Below the pieces are notes generated by a model. The model was given only the letters and a program-made list of their open reading frames with translations, had not been told where the DNA came from and did not search any database. Shown one piece after another: positions 1-8,504 of a stretch of 64,000 bases of DNA. The DNA lies in NCBI GenBank assembly GCA_963737705.1, contig CAVTTP010000004.1, positions 372,001 to 436,000 of the forward strand, given 5' to 3'. The position numbers were made by a program, and so were the translations under genes. Numbering within the stretch: position 1 is the stretch's first letter; each line of letters begins with the position of its first letter. The stretch is from PALSA-607 sp963737705. GTDB lineage: Bacteria; Actinomycetota; Actinomycetes; Acidothermales; Acidothermaceae.

Positions 1-714
1 CATTGCGCCCCATGTAAGGCGGGTCAAACGTCGTCGTGCACGAATCGTCGAGCGCTTGGAGTAAACGAGCCGGGGATCGCGGCCGAACGCGTTAGGGTGC
101 CGGCGGAATTCTGTTGGCCCGTTCCGGACGGAACCCTGTCAACCACCATCGCAGGCTTCGAGCCGAGCGTCGTCGCACGCGCCACAGTGCGCCGCGTCGG
201 TCTGCACGAGGGTGATCGGTGTCTGGTCGTCGGCGCCGGGTCGCAGGGACTCATGATGTGTCTCTATCTGCACTCACTTGGGCTCCATCCATTCGTCGTT
301 GAGCCGCACCCTGGGCGTCTTGCGTTAGCCCTGCAACTCGGCGCCCGTGCCCACGAACCCGGTCTCGACGGGTACCCCTTCGTCTTTGAGACCTCCGGAG
401 CGCAATCTGCGTTTAGACCCGCACTCGACGCTGTCGGTCCAGGCGGCCAGCTCGTGCTGATCGGTCAGAGCAGCGCAGACGTCGCGATTACGACTCGCGA
501 ACTTGTGCAACGGCAGCTGACCGTCCGCGGCTCGCTGATCTACGACCACCCTCAGGATTTCGCCGAGGCGGTACAGGTACTGGACGACGGCGACGCCGGG
601 ATCGCATCTGTGATGCAAGCAAGCTACTCACCGTTTGATGCCGACCGAGCGTTTAGCGAAGCCGGCGAGATTGCTGGGAAGTCATGGCTCGATGTCACGC
701 ACTGGACGAAGTAA
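1..714 (+). CDS. Zinc-dependent alcohol dehydrogenase (MDR), 5'-truncated by window edge
   Basis: The reading frame is open from base 1, so the gene starts upstream and only the last 237 residues are seen. The visible N-terminus reads HCAPCKAGQTSSC, the Cys cluster (CxxC, then a third Cys) that binds the structural zinc in medium-chain dehydrogenases. A Rossmann segment LVVGAGSQGLM follows at about residue 78. The catalytic-zinc Cys and the GHE motif lie outside the window. It probably oxidises an alcohol or polyol with NAD(P). It lies just upstream of a Liv-type importer, the first of four MDR dehydrogenases in the island. Substrate unknown. Confidence 0.85.
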   Translation, partial: HCAPCKAGQTSSCTNRRALGVNEPGIAAERVRVPAEFCWPVPDGTLSTTIAGFEPSVVARATVRRVGLHEGDRCLVVGAGSQGLMMCLYLHSLGLHPFVVEPHPGRLALALQLGARAHEPGLDGYPFVFETSGAQSAFRPALDAVGPGGQLVLIGQSSADVAITTRELVQRQLTVRGSLIYDHPQDFAEAVQVLDDGDAGIASVMQASYSPFDADRAFSEAGEIAGKSWLDVTHWTK

Positions 715-800
715 CAACGAGTTCGGACCTGCACGGAACGGGTCGGTCTCACCCGACCAAACCAACTGACCGACGCAGCTTTCATCAGGAGGACCTTGCA

Positions 801-2069
801 ATGAAAGTCACCACGAGCCGCCGATCGCTGCTCGCCGCCTTCGCTTGTTCCCTGATAGTGGTCATCTCCGGCTGCTCGTCGAGCAAGAAGACGAGCGCGA
901 CGAGCAGTCCTGCTGGTGCGGGAAGCAGCGCGACGGCGAGCACTTCATCCGCGTCCAGTGCTGCCGCACCGACCGGCAGTGCGCCTGCAAGCAGTGCCGC
1001 GGCGATCGGGTCGGCCGCGGCAGGCGGTAACCCGATCAAGATCGCCGTTATCGATGCCCAAAGTGGCCAGAGCAGTTCGCTCGGCAAGTGGGAATACGAC
1101 GGCGTCAAGCTGGCAGTCGATCAAGCCAATGCATCCGGGGGTGTCAACGGCCGCAAGGTGGAACTCAGCGTGTTCGACGACCAGGCGGATCCCACGGTCA
1201 GCACCAACCTCGCCCGCAAGGTAGCGAGCGAGGGCTTCATCGCGGTCCTCGGCCCCGCCGAGAGCGCAGATGCCATCGCGATGTCACCGATACTCGAGCA
1301 AGCGAAGATTCCCTTCATCACGTCGGGACAGTCACCGGCGATGCCCAAGCTCGGCGACCCGTACCTGTTCTTGAATAGCCCGACCAGCACAACGTATGAC
1401 ACGACGCTGGCCAACTATGCGGTCACTACTGCGAAGTTCACCCACATCGCGATGATTACCAACAACGACGCATATGGCAAAGGCGAACATGACGCATTCA
1501 TCGCTGCGCTCAAGGCGCTAAACGTTACGCCAATCGCCGACCAGGTCGTGACGCCGGATCAGACGGACTTCAGCGCGGCACTGACGAGCATCCGGCAGAA
1601 GAATCCTGATGCCCTGTTCATCGGCGCCGAAGAGGTCGAGTCGGGTCTCATTACGAAGCAGGCACGCGGACTTGGTATCAAAGCCACCATCATCGGTGGC
1701 GCTCCGGCCGGCACGCCCGTGTATGTACAGACAGCTGGCACGGCAAACGCAGACGGTACCGTGAGCAGTACGCCGTATCTGACCAATGACACGAACGCTC
1801 AGACAAAGGCATTCGCCGCGGCGTACGACGCCGCGTACGGAACGGAGCCGGAACTTCACGGTGCCAAGGCGTATGACGGTGCGGAGATCATGCTGCAGGC
1901 ACTGAAGACGACGAATGGCGCAGGCGGGCAGGCACTAGACGACGCCATCCGCGCAGTGAAGTATCAGGGCCTGGTTGGCGATTTTGCCTTCGATGCAACG
2001 GGTGTAGGTGTTCACGAGACTCAGATCGGGATTCTCAAGAATGGAGTTCTGACATCGGCGGCTAGCTAA
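801..2069 (+). CDS. Branched-chain amino acid-type ABC transporter substrate-binding lipoprotein
   Basis: The protein has 422 residues. The start at 801 is chosen because AGGAGG lies 8 bases upstream and the next residues form a lipoprotein signal peptide with lipobox ISGC (Cys25). A long Ser/Ala/Thr linker (about residues 26-75) precedes a periplasmic-binding fold type 1 domain (KIAVIDAQSGQSSSLGKWEYDGVKLAVDQAN) typical of the LivJ/LivK and amide/urea-binding family. It should be anchored outside the membrane and deliver ligand to the LivH/LivMG/LivF complex encoded next. The ligand need not be an amino acid, because this family also binds aromatic acids, amides and other small organics. Confidence 0.92.
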   Translation: MKVTTSRRSLLAAFACSLIVVISGCSSSKKTSATSSPAGAGSSATASTSSASSAAAPTGSAPASSAAAIGSAAAGGNPIKIAVIDAQSGQSSSLGKWEYDGVKLAVDQANASGGVNGRKVELSVFDDQADPTVSTNLARKVASEGFIAVLGPAESADAIAMSPILEQAKIPFITSGQSPAMPKLGDPYLFLNSPTSTTYDTTLANYAVTTAKFTHIAMITNNDAYGKGEHDAFIAALKALNVTPIADQVVTPDQTDFSAALTSIRQKNPDALFIGAEEVESGLITKQARGLGIKATIIGGAPAGTPVYVQTAGTANADGTVSSTPYLTNDTNAQTKAFAAAYDAAYGTEPELHGAKAYDGAEIMLQALKTTNGAGGQALDDAIRAVKYQGLVGDFAFDATGVGVHETQIGILKNGVLTSAAS

Positions 2070-2096
2070 TACGAGCGCCAGCAGCAAGGAGATCTG

Positions 2097-2963
2097 ATGC
2101 AGCTCTTCTTTCAGACCCTCGTAGGCGGAATCGGGTTCGGGGCGGTCTATGCGTTAGTCGGCATGGGCTTCACCATCGTCTACCGCACGATGGGCCTGGT
2201 GAACTTCGCGCATGGGCAGATTGCGATGATCGGTGCGTTCCTGAGCGCGACGTTCTTTCTGGATACGAAGCTGCCATTCGCGGTTGCCGCCATCATGTCG
2301 ATGGCGGCAACCGCGGTCGTGGGCTTGGTGATCGAGGGGATCCTCCGCCCGCTTGAAGCGAGGGATTTCGACCTGATGCTCATTGGAACTCTCGGGTTCG
2401 GTGTTGTGCTTGAGGCCGTCGCTACAAGGATTTGGGGGGCAACTGGACGAGCTGTGCCCGCGCCCGTGGATAGGCCGCTGCAGGTCTTCGGCATCATCAT
2501 CCGTACGTACGATCTCGTAGTCATCGGTGTCGGTGCGATGGCTACGGTTGCCGTCTGGATGCTACTTAATCGAACGAAGGTCGGCGCGGCGATGCAGGCA
2601 GTCGCCATGGATCGCGACGCAGCAACATCGGTCGGCATCCGCGTCGGTCGCAGTAACGCGATGGCGTTTGCGCTCGGGGCGGGGCTCGCTGCGCTTGCCG
2701 GTAGCCTCGCAGCGCCGCTCCTCTACGTGGCCCCCTCGCTTGGGTCTTCGCTGGGCATAAAAGGGTTCTGCGCCGCGATCCTTGGCGGCTTTGGCAACAT
2801 CAACGGTGCAGTGATCGGTGGGCTCGCTTTCGGAATACTCGACAGCTTTGCCGCCGGCCACTTCCAGCAGTACTCCGACACCGTGACTTTCCTGGTTTTC
2901 GCGATTGCCATCATGATTCGTCCGACGGGGATACTCGGCGAACTCACGGTGAACCGCGCGTGA
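2097..2963 (+). CDS. livH: ABC transporter permease, LivH family
   Basis: 288 residues, almost entirely hydrophobic with about eight membrane segments. It carries the family N-terminus GFGAVYALVGMGFTIVYRTMGLVNFAHGQ and the conserved cytoplasmic loop region A(V/M)DRDAATSVGIRV that contacts the ATPases. AAGGAG lies just upstream. It starts 27 bases after the binding-protein stop and its stop overlaps the next start by 4 bases (GTGA), so translation is coupled to the LivM-LivG fusion. It should form half of the membrane channel of the importer. Confidence 0.93.
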   Translation: MQLFFQTLVGGIGFGAVYALVGMGFTIVYRTMGLVNFAHGQIAMIGAFLSATFFLDTKLPFAVAAIMSMAATAVVGLVIEGILRPLEARDFDLMLIGTLGFGVVLEAVATRIWGATGRAVPAPVDRPLQVFGIIIRTYDLVVIGVGAMATVAVWMLLNRTKVGAAMQAVAMDRDAATSVGIRVGRSNAMAFALGAGLAALAGSLAAPLLYVAPSLGSSLGIKGFCAAILGGFGNINGAVIGGLAFGILDSFAAGHFQQYSDTVTFLVFAIAIMIRPTGILGELTVNRA

Positions 2964-4810
2964 CTCGGAAGGCGGCCGGTCTCGTTCTGCTCGCTGTGCT
3001 TGCGTGCATGCTGCCGCACGAGTTAAACGTCTACTGGATTCACGTTGCCGACGTTGCAGTGATCTATGGAATTCTCGCGCTCGGTCTTGCGCTGACGATG
3101 GGTGCCGCAGGTCAGGTCAACCTTGCGCAGGTCGCGTTCTTCGGTGTAGGAGCGTACGGGTCTGCCATCCTGACCACCCACGGATGGCCCTTTTGGGGAG
3201 CGGCCGTCGTCGCGATGTTCGCAACCGCGTTCGTCGGGTTCATAGTCAGTATTCCTGCGCTACGAGTGCAGTCGCACTACCTCGGCATTGTCACGCTCGG
3301 GCTGTCGCTCGCGTTCACGAACATTGTGACGAACTCCGCGCTGACCGGGCAGGCGGACGGCCTGAACAGCCTGGTTGTTCCCCCACTGTTCGGTCTGCAC
3401 CTGTCGAGCGACTATGTCTATTACTACGTCGAGATTGCGGCGCTGGCCATATGCCTGGGCTGGGCCGCATTCGTGGTGCACACGCGCCTAGGCCGTCGCT
3501 TTCGCGCTATGCGTGACGACCCCCTCGCCGCGGCATCCGTCGGGGCAGAGATTCCTTATCTTCGTATCACCGCATTCGTGCTCGGTGGTGCGTTCGGCGG
3601 GATCGCGGGCATCCTGTATGCGGGGTTGATCCGATACGTCAGTCCCGCTTCGTTCTCGCTGTCATCGATGTTCTTCGTGTTGGCGGGCTTCATCATCGGC
3701 GGTCGCTTTAGTCTGCTTGGTGCGGTTGGCGGAGCGATCTTCCTCGTATTGCTGCGAGAAGAACTTTCCAACTACGAAGCCTATGCACAGATTCTGTACG
3801 GCGGCCTGGTCGTGGTGATCGTGGTATTCGCCCCAACCGGGCTTGTCGGGATCGTTCCTAGCATCACTCAGGCCATCAAGGGACGAACAAAGGCGGTGAG
3901 GGAATCCCGATCCGGGCCAACCGACGAAGCGGGGCAAACGCGTCTCAGCGCTGCGCCGTACCAAGCAGTACGTCGCACCGATGGCGGCAGCTCCACAGCC
4001 GTTGCGGAGTCGTCCGCCGCGCTGCTTGTCGAGCATCTGACCAAGCGGTTTCGCGGTCTCACGGCGCTTGAAGACGTGAATCTACTCGTGCCCGCCGGAC
4101 AGATACGCGGCATCGTCGGCCCGAACGGTTCAGGCAAGACGACGCTGTTCAACATCATCAGCGGCATTTACAGCCCGAGTGCCGGTACAACCGAGGTATT
4201 CGGCTTTCGTACGAATCGCGCCACGTCGTACCGCCTGGCTCGGCACGGCGTAGCGCGCACGTTCCAAAATCTTCGCCTTTTTGGACGACTCACCGTGCGC
4301 GACAACGTCCTCGTGGCGCTTGACCAGTCGCGCACCCTATGGGCGTGGAGGTATTTCTTCTGGCCACTCGGGGTAATCCAGGCCGACGCGACGATTCGGC
4401 AGGATGCAGATGCACTGCTCTCGATATACGGGCTATCGGACGTTGCCGACTCACTGCCTGGCGTGCTGTCTTACGGGACCCAGCGTCGCGTAGAGATCGC
4501 CCGCGCAATGGCGCGTCGACCGAGGATTCTGCTGTTGGACGAGCCTGCCGCTGGTCTCAACGGCCAGGAGATGCACCAACTCGCCGAGATCGTCCGGGAC
4601 GTCCGCGCATCGGGCGTAACCGTCGTGTTGATCGAGCACAACATGGGACTAGTGATGTCGCTCTGCGACCAGGTCACGGTGTTGGCGAACGGTCGTGTCA
4701 TCGCGGACAGTACGCCGGAGATCGTTGCATACGACGAGGCGGTCATCGCTGCGTACCTTGGCGACTCGAGCGACGACAACGGCTCGCGCCCCGCGCAGGT
4801 GAACACGTGA
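2960..4810 (+). CDS. LivM-LivG fusion: ABC permease with C-terminal ATPase
   Basis: 616 residues; GTG start inside the LivH stop. Residues about 1-310 are a LivM-type permease with many membrane helices (YGILALGLALTMGAAGQVNLAQ, then AMRDDPLAAASVG in the coupling loop). A hydrophilic linker at about 315-352 leads into a full LivG-type nucleotide-binding domain with Walker A GPNGSGKTT near residue 387, the insertion typical of LivG (ARTFQNLRLFGRLTVRDN), an LSYGTQRRVEIARAMA signature and LLLDEPAAGLN Walker B. Fusing LivM and LivG is a known arrangement in actinobacteria and proteobacteria. The stop overlaps the livF start by 4 bases. Confidence 0.93.
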   Translation: MTRKAAGLVLLAVLACMLPHELNVYWIHVADVAVIYGILALGLALTMGAAGQVNLAQVAFFGVGAYGSAILTTHGWPFWGAAVVAMFATAFVGFIVSIPALRVQSHYLGIVTLGLSLAFTNIVTNSALTGQADGLNSLVVPPLFGLHLSSDYVYYYVEIAALAICLGWAAFVVHTRLGRRFRAMRDDPLAAASVGAEIPYLRITAFVLGGAFGGIAGILYAGLIRYVSPASFSLSSMFFVLAGFIIGGRFSLLGAVGGAIFLVLLREELSNYEAYAQILYGGLVVVIVVFAPTGLVGIVPSITQAIKGRTKAVRESRSGPTDEAGQTRLSAAPYQAVRRTDGGSSTAVAESSAALLVEHLTKRFRGLTALEDVNLLVPAGQIRGIVGPNGSGKTTLFNIISGIYSPSAGTTEVFGFRTNRATSYRLARHGVARTFQNLRLFGRLTVRDNVLVALDQSRTLWAWRYFFWPLGVIQADATIRQDADALLSIYGLSDVADSLPGVLSYGTQRRVEIARAMARRPRILLLDEPAAGLNGQEMHQLAEIVRDVRASGVTVVLIEHNMGLVMSLCDQVTVLANGRVIADSTPEIVAYDEAVIAAYLGDSSDDNGSRPAQVNT

Positions 4811-5562
4811 GCGTACCCGTGACCGATGCCGACGCTCGCCTCCCCGGCCTCGACCCTGCAGAGCTCGTTGTCGAAGACCTGACCGTGCACTACGGGGGCG
4901 TACAAGCTGTGCGGGGCATCTCGTTCATCGTAGGAGCCGGGGAGTCCGTCGGCATCATTGGAGCTAACGGTGCGGGCAAGACATCAACGCTGCGAGGCAT
5001 TCTCGGGCTGGTTCCTCGGCGTGCGCAGATGCTGAGCCTGGGCGGCGAAGATCTGCTGCGGCTCGCCGCGAGCCAGATGGTGCGGCGCGGGATCGGCTAC
5101 GTCCCAGAAGGCCGGCACATCTTTCCTGGCCTGCCTGTTGAAAAGAACCTATTACTCGGTGCTTACACCCGCCGCTGGCGCGGATGTAAAGATCAACTTG
5201 CCGAGGTTTACGAGCTCTTTCCTGTGCTGCAGGCGATGCGAACACGTCTGGCCGGTGCCCTTTCCGGAGGACAGCAGCAAATGCTCGCCATCGGCCGCGC
5301 ACTTATGGCGCAGCCCAGGCTCCTCGTACTCGACGAGCCTTCTATGGGCTTGTCTCCGCTGCTAGTTAACGACATCGTGAGCGTGCTTCAGCGGTTGCAC
5401 GCGACGGGACTATCTATCCTGCTTGTCGAGCAAAACGCGAAGTTGACATTCGCGACGACGACTCGTTGTTTCGTCATGGATCAAGGTCGGATCGTAAAGA
5501 CCGGCGCTGCCACCCAGCTGCGCGATGACCCAGAGGTTAGGCGGATCTACCTAGGCCTATAA
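4807..5562 (+). CDS. livF: ABC transporter ATP-binding protein, LivF family
   Basis: 251 residues from GTG at 4807, which overlaps the stop of the fused LivM-LivG gene (GTGA). The frame is open further upstream, but that stretch lies inside the preceding gene. Walker A GANGAGKTS is near residue 52. YVPEGRHIFPGLPVEKNLLLGAY is a LivF hallmark, followed by signature LSGGQQQMLAIGRALM and Walker B LLVLDEPSMGLSPLL. It is the second ATPase of the importer and the last gene of the unit; a hairpin overlaps its stop codon. Confidence 0.94.
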   Translation: MSVPVTDADARLPGLDPAELVVEDLTVHYGGVQAVRGISFIVGAGESVGIIGANGAGKTSTLRGILGLVPRRAQMLSLGGEDLLRLAASQMVRRGIGYVPEGRHIFPGLPVEKNLLLGAYTRRWRGCKDQLAEVYELFPVLQAMRTRLAGALSGGQQQMLAIGRALMAQPRLLVLDEPSMGLSPLLVNDIVSVLQRLHATGLSILLVEQNAKLTFATTTRCFVMDQGRIVKTGAATQLRDDPEVRRIYLGL

Positions 5563-5601
5563 GGACTTGGTCGGCTGCAGGGAGCTCAGCCACTAGTCCT
5601 T
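5561..5601. terminator. Bidirectional stem-loop between livF and the convergent reductase gene
   Basis: The outer arms AAGGACT (5561-5567) and AGTCCTT (5595-5601) pair perfectly. After a small asymmetric bulge, GGCTG pairs with CAGCC around a nine-base loop. The arms overlap the stop codons of both convergent genes, which is the position expected for a shared terminator. There is no long T tract on either side, so efficiency is uncertain. Confidence 0.55.
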
Positions 5602-6666
5602 CACCGGCGGGATGATGCGAGCGGCGCGCAGCTGATCGAATAGGTCGAGGAACGAGTCGGTCGTGTTCTGGAAGTCCAGGAACCCGAGCTCGCGGCTCTT
5701 CGACATGTCTGCGAAGGTTTCCACGGTACGGCCAAGGTCGGCATCCGTGTGCCACCACGATGCGAGGTCCGAGGCGCGGTAGTCGATGAGGTTGTGCTCC
5801 TTCACCAGTCGAGCCCAAATGTCGTCAGCGTGGCCCATGCGGCCCTCGAGTGGGTTCGGCTCGTCGGGATATTCAGCTGCTTCGACTCCCAACCCTTCGG
5901 CGACGTGACGCCAGAGTTGACGCCATCTAAATACGTCTCCGTTGACGGTGTTGAACGCCTGGTTGCGTGCTGCGGGCTCGGTCGCTGACCACACGGCATG
6001 TCGGCCCAACAGCCGCGCGTCGGTAATGTCGGTGACTCCGTTGTACTGCTGGGGACTGCCCGGAAATACGAACGGCTCTCCGGTAGCTCGGCAGATCGTT
6101 CCGTAGATCGCGAGCGTCACGCCCATGTTCATGACGTTGCCCAGCGCAAAGCCGATCATCGTGTGCGGACGGTGCACCGACCAACTGAATCCCTGGGCCT
6201 TTGCTTCGGCAAAGAGGATGTCCTCTTGCTCGTAGTAGAAGTTCTGGAATGGCAAGCGGTCCTGGCTCTCACGAAACGGCGTCTCGGCAGGGGCTGCCGC
6301 GTAAGCCTCGAAGGGGCCGAGGTAGTGCTTGAGCCCTGTCACAAGGACGGCGTGTTGGAGCTGAGTCGTTTTGCCTAGGGTCGAAAGCGTGTTGGCGAGC
6401 ATCGCGCCGTTGACACGGCAGTTGTCGGCCTCTGTCGGCTGTCGCGACCATGTCGTGAAGAACAGGTGGCTGATGTCTTTGCCACGCAGCGCGGCTTCGA
6501 CCGAGGCGGCATCAAGCACGTCAGCATGGACATGCTCGACGCCGTCGATCGGGTTGCCAGGGCGACGTGAGAGGCCGATAACTGACCAACCGTTTCGAAG
6601 CAATGCCTGCGAGGTGTTGTAACCGGCGATGCCGGTGGCGCCGACAACCAGAGCTCTTCGCTGCAT
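5593..6666 (-). CDS. PRISE-type SDR oxidoreductase (iridoid synthase/progesterone 5-beta-reductase-like)
   Basis: 357 residues with the start at 6666, chosen because GAGGAG lies about 10 bases upstream and MQRRALVVGATGIAGYN puts the Rossmann motif at the N-terminus, as is usual. An upstream ATG at 6744 would add 26 residues. Family marks of the extended-SDR group PRISE are visible: TGLKHYLGPFEAY (catalytic Lys) and LPFQNFYYEQEDILF (catalytic Tyr). Plant relatives reduce enones with NADPH; bacterial members are mostly uncharacterised, so the substrate is unknown. It is transcribed divergently from the SDR at 6812 and could be an enone or keto reductase of the same pathway. Confidence 0.8.
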   Translation of the reverse strand: MQRRALVVGATGIAGYNTSQALLRNGWSVIGLSRRPGNPIDGVEHVHADVLDAASVEAALRGKDISHLFFTTWSRQPTEADNCRVNGAMLANTLSTLGKTTQLQHAVLVTGLKHYLGPFEAYAAAPAETPFRESQDRLPFQNFYYEQEDILFAEAKAQGFSWSVHRPHTMIGFALGNVMNMGVTLAIYGTICRATGEPFVFPGSPQQYNGVTDITDARLLGRHAVWSATEPAARNQAFNTVNGDVFRWRQLWRHVAEGLGVEAAEYPDEPNPLEGRMGHADDIWARLVKEHNLIDYRASDLASWWHTDADLGRTVETFADMSKSRELGFLDFQNTTDSFLDLFDQLRAARIIPPVKD

Positions 6667-6811
6667 GCCGGGACAAGCTCCTCTGTCGATGCTGACTCGT
6701 GCGATCACGTCGGTGGGCTGCTGCGTGGCTATGGTGCGGCTCATCTATACAGCTCGTCAAGTAGCAGTTAACATCGCCCTCCGTCGAGTCCCGATCGAGA
6801 GTGAGGCTGCC

Positions 6812-7597
6812 GTGACAGGTCGGGTCCACGGTAAGGCCATCATTGTCACGGGCGCGGGTAGCGGTATGGGGCGCGCCTTTGCCTTGGGGCTGGCGCGCGA
6901 AGGCGCAGTCGTCGGCGTGCTCGACGTGCGGCGTGGAGCTGCCGATGCCGTCGCCAGGGCGATCAGGTCTGAGTCGTTGCAAGCGTTCGCACTGGTTGCC
7001 GACGTCAGTAAGCGTGACGAGGTCGCTGCCGCCTTCGACGTCTTCGTCGATCACGCTGGGCGGCTGGACGTGCTGTTCAACAACGCGGGCTTCAATGAGC
7101 CGATGCACCTGCTGGATGTAACCGAGGCGAACTGGCACGCTGTCATGGACGTCAACGCCATGGGAACCCTGCTCGGAATCCAGGAGGCCGCACGCCGAAT
7201 GATTCCCACCGGCGGTGGGAAGATCGTCAACACATCCTCGATTGCGGGGCGCCAGGGATTCCCGAGCTTCGCGCCCTACTGCGCAAGCAAATTTGCCGTT
7301 AATGCGCTCACGCAGGCGGCCGCAAGAGGGCTGGCGGAATACCACATCACATGCAACGCATTCGCGCCCGGAGTTGTCGACACGCCGCTCTGGGCAAAGC
7401 TCGACCACGACTTGATGTCGATCGGCGACTCGCAGCGACCAGGGCAGGCCATGACGGATTTTGCAGCGAGCATCATTTTGGGTCGAGCGGCGGCACCCGA
7501 GGAGATCGTGGGCACCGCGCTGTACCTCGCGTCATCGGACTCGGACTATCTGACCGGCCAGGTGATCATGATCGACGGCGGCATGGTTCTTGTTTAA
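6812..7597 (+). CDS. Short-chain dehydrogenase/reductase
   Basis: 261 residues from GTG at 6812 (VTGRVHGKAIIVTGAGSGMGRAF). The frame is open upstream, but the extension would run into the promoter region of the divergent reductase. Classical SDR marks are present: TGAGSGMG cofactor loop, NNAG, a Ser in NTSSIAG, and PYCASK supplying the catalytic Tyr and Lys. The C-terminus YLTGQVIMIDGGMVLV is typical. It probably oxidises a secondary alcohol or reduces a ketone. It is followed by a hairpin and the XRE-cupin regulator. Confidence 0.9.
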   Translation: MTGRVHGKAIIVTGAGSGMGRAFALGLAREGAVVGVLDVRRGAADAVARAIRSESLQAFALVADVSKRDEVAAAFDVFVDHAGRLDVLFNNAGFNEPMHLLDVTEANWHAVMDVNAMGTLLGIQEAARRMIPTGGGKIVNTSSIAGRQGFPSFAPYCASKFAVNALTQAAARGLAEYHITCNAFAPGVVDTPLWAKLDHDLMSIGDSQRPGQAMTDFAASIILGRAAAPEEIVGTALYLASSDSDYLTGQVIMIDGGMVLV

Positions 7598-7609
7598 GCT
7601 GATTGGCAA

Positions 7610-7643
7610 GCCGCCACTGTTAGACTCCACTGAACATGGCGGC
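7610..7643 (+). promoter_or_regulatory. Stem-loop in the SDR-regulator intergenic gap
   Basis: GCCGCCA-C-TGTT (7610-7621) pairs with AACATGGCGGC (7633-7643), an eleven-pair stem with one bulged base and an eleven-base loop. It sits 13 bases after the SDR stop and just ahead of the ribosome-binding GAGGGG of the regulator. It could be an intercistronic attenuator, an mRNA-stabilising hairpin or an operator for the adjacent regulator; the sequence does not decide. Confidence 0.4.
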
Positions 7644-7666
7644 GGCACGTATCTCGAGGGGACGCG

Positions 7667-8476
7667 GTGGAAGACGAGAAGGGCGGCGCGGCCGAGGTCG
7701 CAGTCAACCTTGGCGCCCGACTGCGGGACGTTCGACAAAAGTCCGGCATGTCTTTGCGCGAGGTCTCGCGCCAGCTACGTGTGTCGCCATCCTTCGTTTC
7801 TCAGTTGGAGACAGGTAAGTCGCAGCCATCGGTGGCGACGCTGTACTCCTTGGCGCAGTTGTTGGGGTTCTCGATCGACGAGATCTTCAGCCTCGAGCAG
7901 GTTATCGCCGAGGAGCAGGTTGCCGTCACGGCGACCTCTGCTATCAGCCGCTCGGCGATGGGCTCACCGGCCGACGCCTGGCCGCAGGCAGATCGCCTCG
8001 CCAGACTTGCCGTCATGCGGCGCGGCGACCGGCCGCAACTGGTCATGGACAGTGGCGTGATCTGGGTACAACTAGCGAGCAATACCGGGTCTGACCTCGA
8101 CTTCATCGAGGTCATTTATCCGCCGCACAGTAGCTCGACGAACGACAACCGAATGCTGCAGCATGCCGGCTTCGAATATGGCTACCTCATCGAGGGTGAA
8201 CTGGAGATGACCGTTGGCTTCGAGGTCTTCACGCTCAGAGCGGGTGAATCGATGGGGTTCGATTCCGCGATCCCGCATCTGTTCAGAAACCTGAGCTCCG
8301 CCCCGGCGCGAGGCGTCTGGTGCGTTCGGCACCCGCGCGGCTATGACGTCGACTCGCGTGACCAAGACTTGACACCTGAGGCCAGGGCGTTCACTATCTC
8401 TGAACGCCACACCTTGATGGACGCTCCGACGGCGAGCCGGCGACGAACGAAGGCCAGCCGGCAGGCCGCTGACTGA
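7667..8476 (+). CDS. XRE-family transcriptional regulator with C-terminal cupin domain
   Basis: 269 residues, GTG start with GAGGGGA upstream. Residues about 15-70 are a helix-turn-helix of the Cro/CI type (LGARLRDVRQKSGMSLREVSRQLRVSPSFVSQLETGKSQPSVATLYSLAQLLG). Residues about 130-240 are a cupin_2 beta-barrel (FEYGYLIEGELEMTVGFEVFTLRAGESMGFDSAIPHLFRN). Such regulators commonly sense a small metabolite in the cupin and repress a neighbouring catabolic operon, so it is a candidate local regulator of the dehydrogenase cluster that follows. The final codons lie in a 15-bp tandem duplication. Confidence 0.9.
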   Translation: MEDEKGGAAEVAVNLGARLRDVRQKSGMSLREVSRQLRVSPSFVSQLETGKSQPSVATLYSLAQLLGFSIDEIFSLEQVIAEEQVAVTATSAISRSAMGSPADAWPQADRLARLAVMRRGDRPQLVMDSGVIWVQLASNTGSDLDFIEVIYPPHSSSTNDNRMLQHAGFEYGYLIEGELEMTVGFEVFTLRAGESMGFDSAIPHLFRNLSSAPARGVWCVRHPRGYDVDSRDQDLTPEARAFTISERHTLMDAPTASRRRTKASRQAAD

Positions 8477-8494
8477 CAAGCCGCTGACTGACGA
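8465..8494 (+). repeat. 15-bp tandem duplication across the regulator stop codon
   Basis: Two copies of a 15-bp unit (GCCGCTGACTGACAA and GCCGCTGACTGACGA) lie end to end. The first contains the TGA stop of the XRE-cupin gene, and the second fills the gap before the next gene. One of several short duplications at gene ends in this window. Confidence 0.8.
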
Positions 8495-8504
8495 GGTACC
8501 GCAC

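Noticed and set aside
4339..4806. 156-codon N-terminal extension of LivF
   Set aside because: It lies wholly within the LivM-LivG coding region in another frame. GTG at 4807 overlaps the previous stop and gives a normal-length LivF.
6521..7408. 295-codon minus-strand ORF antisense to the SDR gene
   Set aside because: The plus-strand SDR in this region has complete family motifs; the antisense frame has none and is an effect of high GC.
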